From NCBI RefSeq assembly GCF_000189635.1, contig NW_002475927.1, forward strand, positions 124,001 to 188,000: a stretch of 64,000 nucleotides of DNA, written 5' to 3'. The DNA comes from Tetrahymena thermophila SB210 (Eukaryota > Ciliophora > Oligohymenophorea > Hymenostomatida > Tetrahymenidae). A program made the position numbers and the translations under genes. The notes under the pieces are model-generated. The model made no database searches and was not told the DNA's origin. It saw only the letters and a list, made by a program, of their open reading frames with translations. Shown here one piece after another: positions 61,483-64,000 of the stretch (positions are counted from its first letter, which is position 1; each line of letters begins with the position of its first letter).

Positions 61483-63740
61483 TCATTTTATTTTCTTAAG
61501 CAATTTGATAAAATTATGTTCAAAGTAGTCTTTATTCATTGTCATTTCAGCTAGCTATACTTTAGTGTCTATAGCAGTTTATTCAGCATATACTTTATCT
61601 TCTTTTATTTTTTTGTAAATCTGTAAAAAAGCTTTTTTTATTTATTTTAAATTATTTAGAGAAAATATATATTTATGATCTTCTTCTACACAATTTATGT
61701 CAGTAAGAGAATCGCTTTCTGAGTTTACAGAATGTATACTGTTAGGATCATCACCTATATCTAACTTTTTATCTTCCAAAGAAAGAATAAATGAACTTCT
61801 ATTATCAGAATCTAAGCTTTCTCCCTTTCTTACTTCTTCAATTGTATCTAGTCTCTGTGCTAATTATTAGTCTTATATTTCTTAATTATATTTTTCTTCT
61901 TAGCAATTTTCCTATGTGTTGTTTCTGCTCCTTATAAGTTCTTTTAAATCCTTATTCTCCTTTTTAATATTTTAAATCTTGCTATTTAACATCTCTATTT
62001 TCTCTTGTAAGTCACTGTTTTCTCTTGATCTTGTTTGATGCAAAGAAGCTAACTCTTAAGTTAATTTTTAATTCAAAGATTTTAAATTTTCAACTTGAAT
62101 TTCATCAGATGTCTATTTTTCTCTAATCATCCTCTAATTTTCTTATTCTAGGATCATTATCTTCTCTTAAGCTTGAAGGTATTTATAATTCAATTAATCG
62201 TAATCGTTTCTTATTTTTTCAAGATTGTTGCTTAGTGAATTGGTTTTTTATATTTCTAATTTCATCTAGAAATTCTCTTCATCTAATTTCTCTATACTCT
62301 TTTTATGGATATCCATCTTTTTGACGTCTCTCTAAATAACCCTAATTTGATAGATGATGTTATCTTTTAATTCTTATATATCACTACTTTCATTTTTCTC
62401 TCCCCCTTCTAATAGCTATAATATTTCTTGAATATCATTTTTCTATTTATTATTTAATAAAAAAATAAATATGAATAACATTCATTAAAATGAATTTACA
62501 TAACACTAATTTATTTCACTAATTTTCTACGCTTCATACTACAACTTTTCACTCAAGTGGTTTCTTTCTTACTTGTACTCATTTAGCATTATTTCAGTTT
62601 GGGCTATTTTCTAAATCAACGCATCATGCTCACTTTCTCTTTAATTTAAAGATTTTTATTTTACTTGTAAATCTTTTTTTAGTAAATCTAATTCGCTTTC
62701 TATCTTGAAGTAATCATTTTTATTTTTGGTTAGAAGATTTTCCCATTCTTCAATCTAATTAGATAACTTATCAGATTCAAAGTCATCCATTTCTTCGCTT
62801 AACTCTACATTGAATTTTTCTTTTACAAATTCTTATATTTTGCAGTAATTTTACTTTAGTAATTTCTAATAAAAATAAAAGTACAAATAAGATTTATTAT
62901 ACAACTTTTCAATTAATTTTACATTTTATTCTTCGATTTCAAGTAATTTTATTGATAACTCCTCTTTTTATCCACTTTATAAATCTTCTTTATCTTACCT
63001 ACAATTTACTTACAAAAGCAACTAGTCATAGGTTTATTAAAGGTTATCTAGTTTATTTTAATACGATTATTTCGTTTTCTCAATCTCTTTCCCTGCATTT
63101 TCTAATTTCTTTTATAAAAAGAGATTGGCCTTTTTTTACTTATCTTGGACAAAATTGATATTCCCAGGAGTGCTTAGGTTTTTATCTCTTATTTAAACTT
63201 CTAAAAAATCTTTACTAGTATTAGTGCTACTTCCTTCTCGTATCTAAAACATGCAGTCAACGCTTTTAATTTCTTATCCTTTAAAGCAATTAAATGGGCA
63301 GGTATGTGCTTCTTTAATTGAATTAATTGCATATTCCTAGTAAATTTCATTTCTTTCATCCTCTTAAGCTAAATAATCCTATAATTCCTTTAGCTTTAAA
63401 GTAAGCTCATATATGATATGTTCATATTATTCTATGATACTATCATCTATCTGATTTGAAGTATTTTCTAGATGCTTTTAACTATGCAACTATTCATCTT
63501 CCTTTTGAAAAATAAATTAAGACTTCAAAACACTGAAAAAGAGCTTTAAAGACAATCATACTTTAAATATATCATCGTTCGAAATTTAATTTTAGCTAAT
63601 ACAAGTTCTTCTACTTCTTATATTTCCTAAATCTTCTCTTTCTAAGCTATTTTCTTAAATTCCATTCTAATAAGTTAAATAATAGGTTAAAATGCAAGAC
63701 TTAAAATGACTTTAATTCTTACAATCTCTGCACTACTCAT
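61483..63740 (-). CDS. Long coiled-coil protein, 694 residues
   Basis: Four minus-strand exons: 63740-63723 (only 6 codons), 63666-63562, 63501-62500, 62442-61483. All are phase 0, and the stop is TGA at 61485-61483. Nearly the whole protein from residue ~45 is predicted heptad-type coiled coil, rich in E, K, Q, L and I (for example YELTLKLKELQDYLAQEDER; SELDLLKKDLQVKQKSLNQR; LKSLNQKLTQELASLHQTRS). A short Cys patch THTCPFNCFKG near 95 and an acidic S/D segment near 590-640 interrupt it. No motor, actin-binding or membrane segment was seen. It most resembles structural cytoskeletal or centriolar proteins, but specific identity cannot be read from coiled coil alone. The tiny first exon is supported by good splice sites (GTAAGA; ATTAG) and the ATG context. 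The 260 bp to the window end look like promoter. Confidence 0.7.
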
Positions 63741-64000
63741 TCTGAATTGATCTTTAATGTAACTAAAAAAATTTTTATAAATAGAAACGCTACTTTATTC
63801 TTTATTACAAATTAATCAAATTATCTCTCTCTTTTAATTTTATGAGATCAATAAATCAATGATAAAGAAAAGCCACTAAAATTTTATCTAAGTCAATTAT
63901 AATCAATACTTTTATTTTGTATAAACAGAGATTATTGATATATTTTGTTACATCACAAATAAATAAAGAGCTTTTAAAATAAGTAAATACTTGATTTATA

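Noticed and set aside
62952-63158. 68-codon + ORF
   Set aside because: It is antisense of exon 3 of the coiled-coil gene.
1-64000. CRISPR array, bacterial operon, telomere or chromosome-breakage sequence
   Set aside because: There are no spaced direct repeats, no GGGGTT tracts, and no 15-bp breakage motif (AAACCAACCTCTTT type) found by eye on either strand.

Overview
The window reads as nuclear (macronuclear-type) DNA of an oligohymenophorean ciliate, most like Tetrahymena. It is extremely AT-rich. Every long gene stays open only if TAA and TAG are read as glutamine and TGA is the only stop. Introns are AT-rich, GT...AG, from about 45 to about 670 nt. The products include ciliate-typical ones: a cilia protein, a very Q/N-rich protein and a multi-exon hybrid histidine kinase. 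Standard-code ORF calls cut these genes into fragments. I therefore built the gene models by hand and checked that exon lengths and phases add up. No rRNA, CRISPR array or bacterial-type operon is present, and I found no convincing tRNA.

Layout. 1-1891 (-) is the 5' part of a condensin subunit 3 (CAP-G) gene. 3409-5175 (+) is a CFAP97/hemingway-domain cilia protein. 6647-10661 (+) is a six-exon protein with a Rab-like fold that keeps the P-loop but not the other G motifs. 11688-14658 (-) is a five-exon EF-hand-like protein. 15.1-16.3 kb is a compositionally odd, GC-richer island with a possible small ORF. 17409-17536 is a 128-bp element with perfect 28-bp inverted repeats ending in TA. 18007-21417 (+) is a membrane protein. 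22144-26686 (-) is a 1474-residue Q/N-rich coiled-coil protein. 28-29.8 kb holds two small membrane proteins and a decayed copy of the second. 30314-31159 (+) is a two-domain sulfurtransferase. 36554-38731 (-) is a TPR protein with a puzzling in-frame TGA. 44363-45991 (-) is a CCT-motif protein. 50245-55559 (-) is a membrane-bound PAS hybrid histidine kinase with a receiver domain. 56775-57404 and 59000-59779 (+) are unrecognised proteins. 60063-60435 (+) is selenoprotein W with an in-frame TGA (Sec) and a SECIS element at about 60504-60576. 61483-63740 (-) is a coiled-coil protein. Three long stretches (31.2-36.5, 38.7-44.4 and 46.0-50.2 kb) hold almost nothing recognisable.

The genes do not form an obvious pathway. 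Several (CFAP97, the TPR protein, the ECTF-motif protein, the coiled-coil protein) are of kinds common in cilia and the cytoskeleton. The histidine kinase and the CCT protein are signalling or regulatory. The most informative locus is selenoprotein W: TGA ends the other genes here but is read as selenocysteine in this one.
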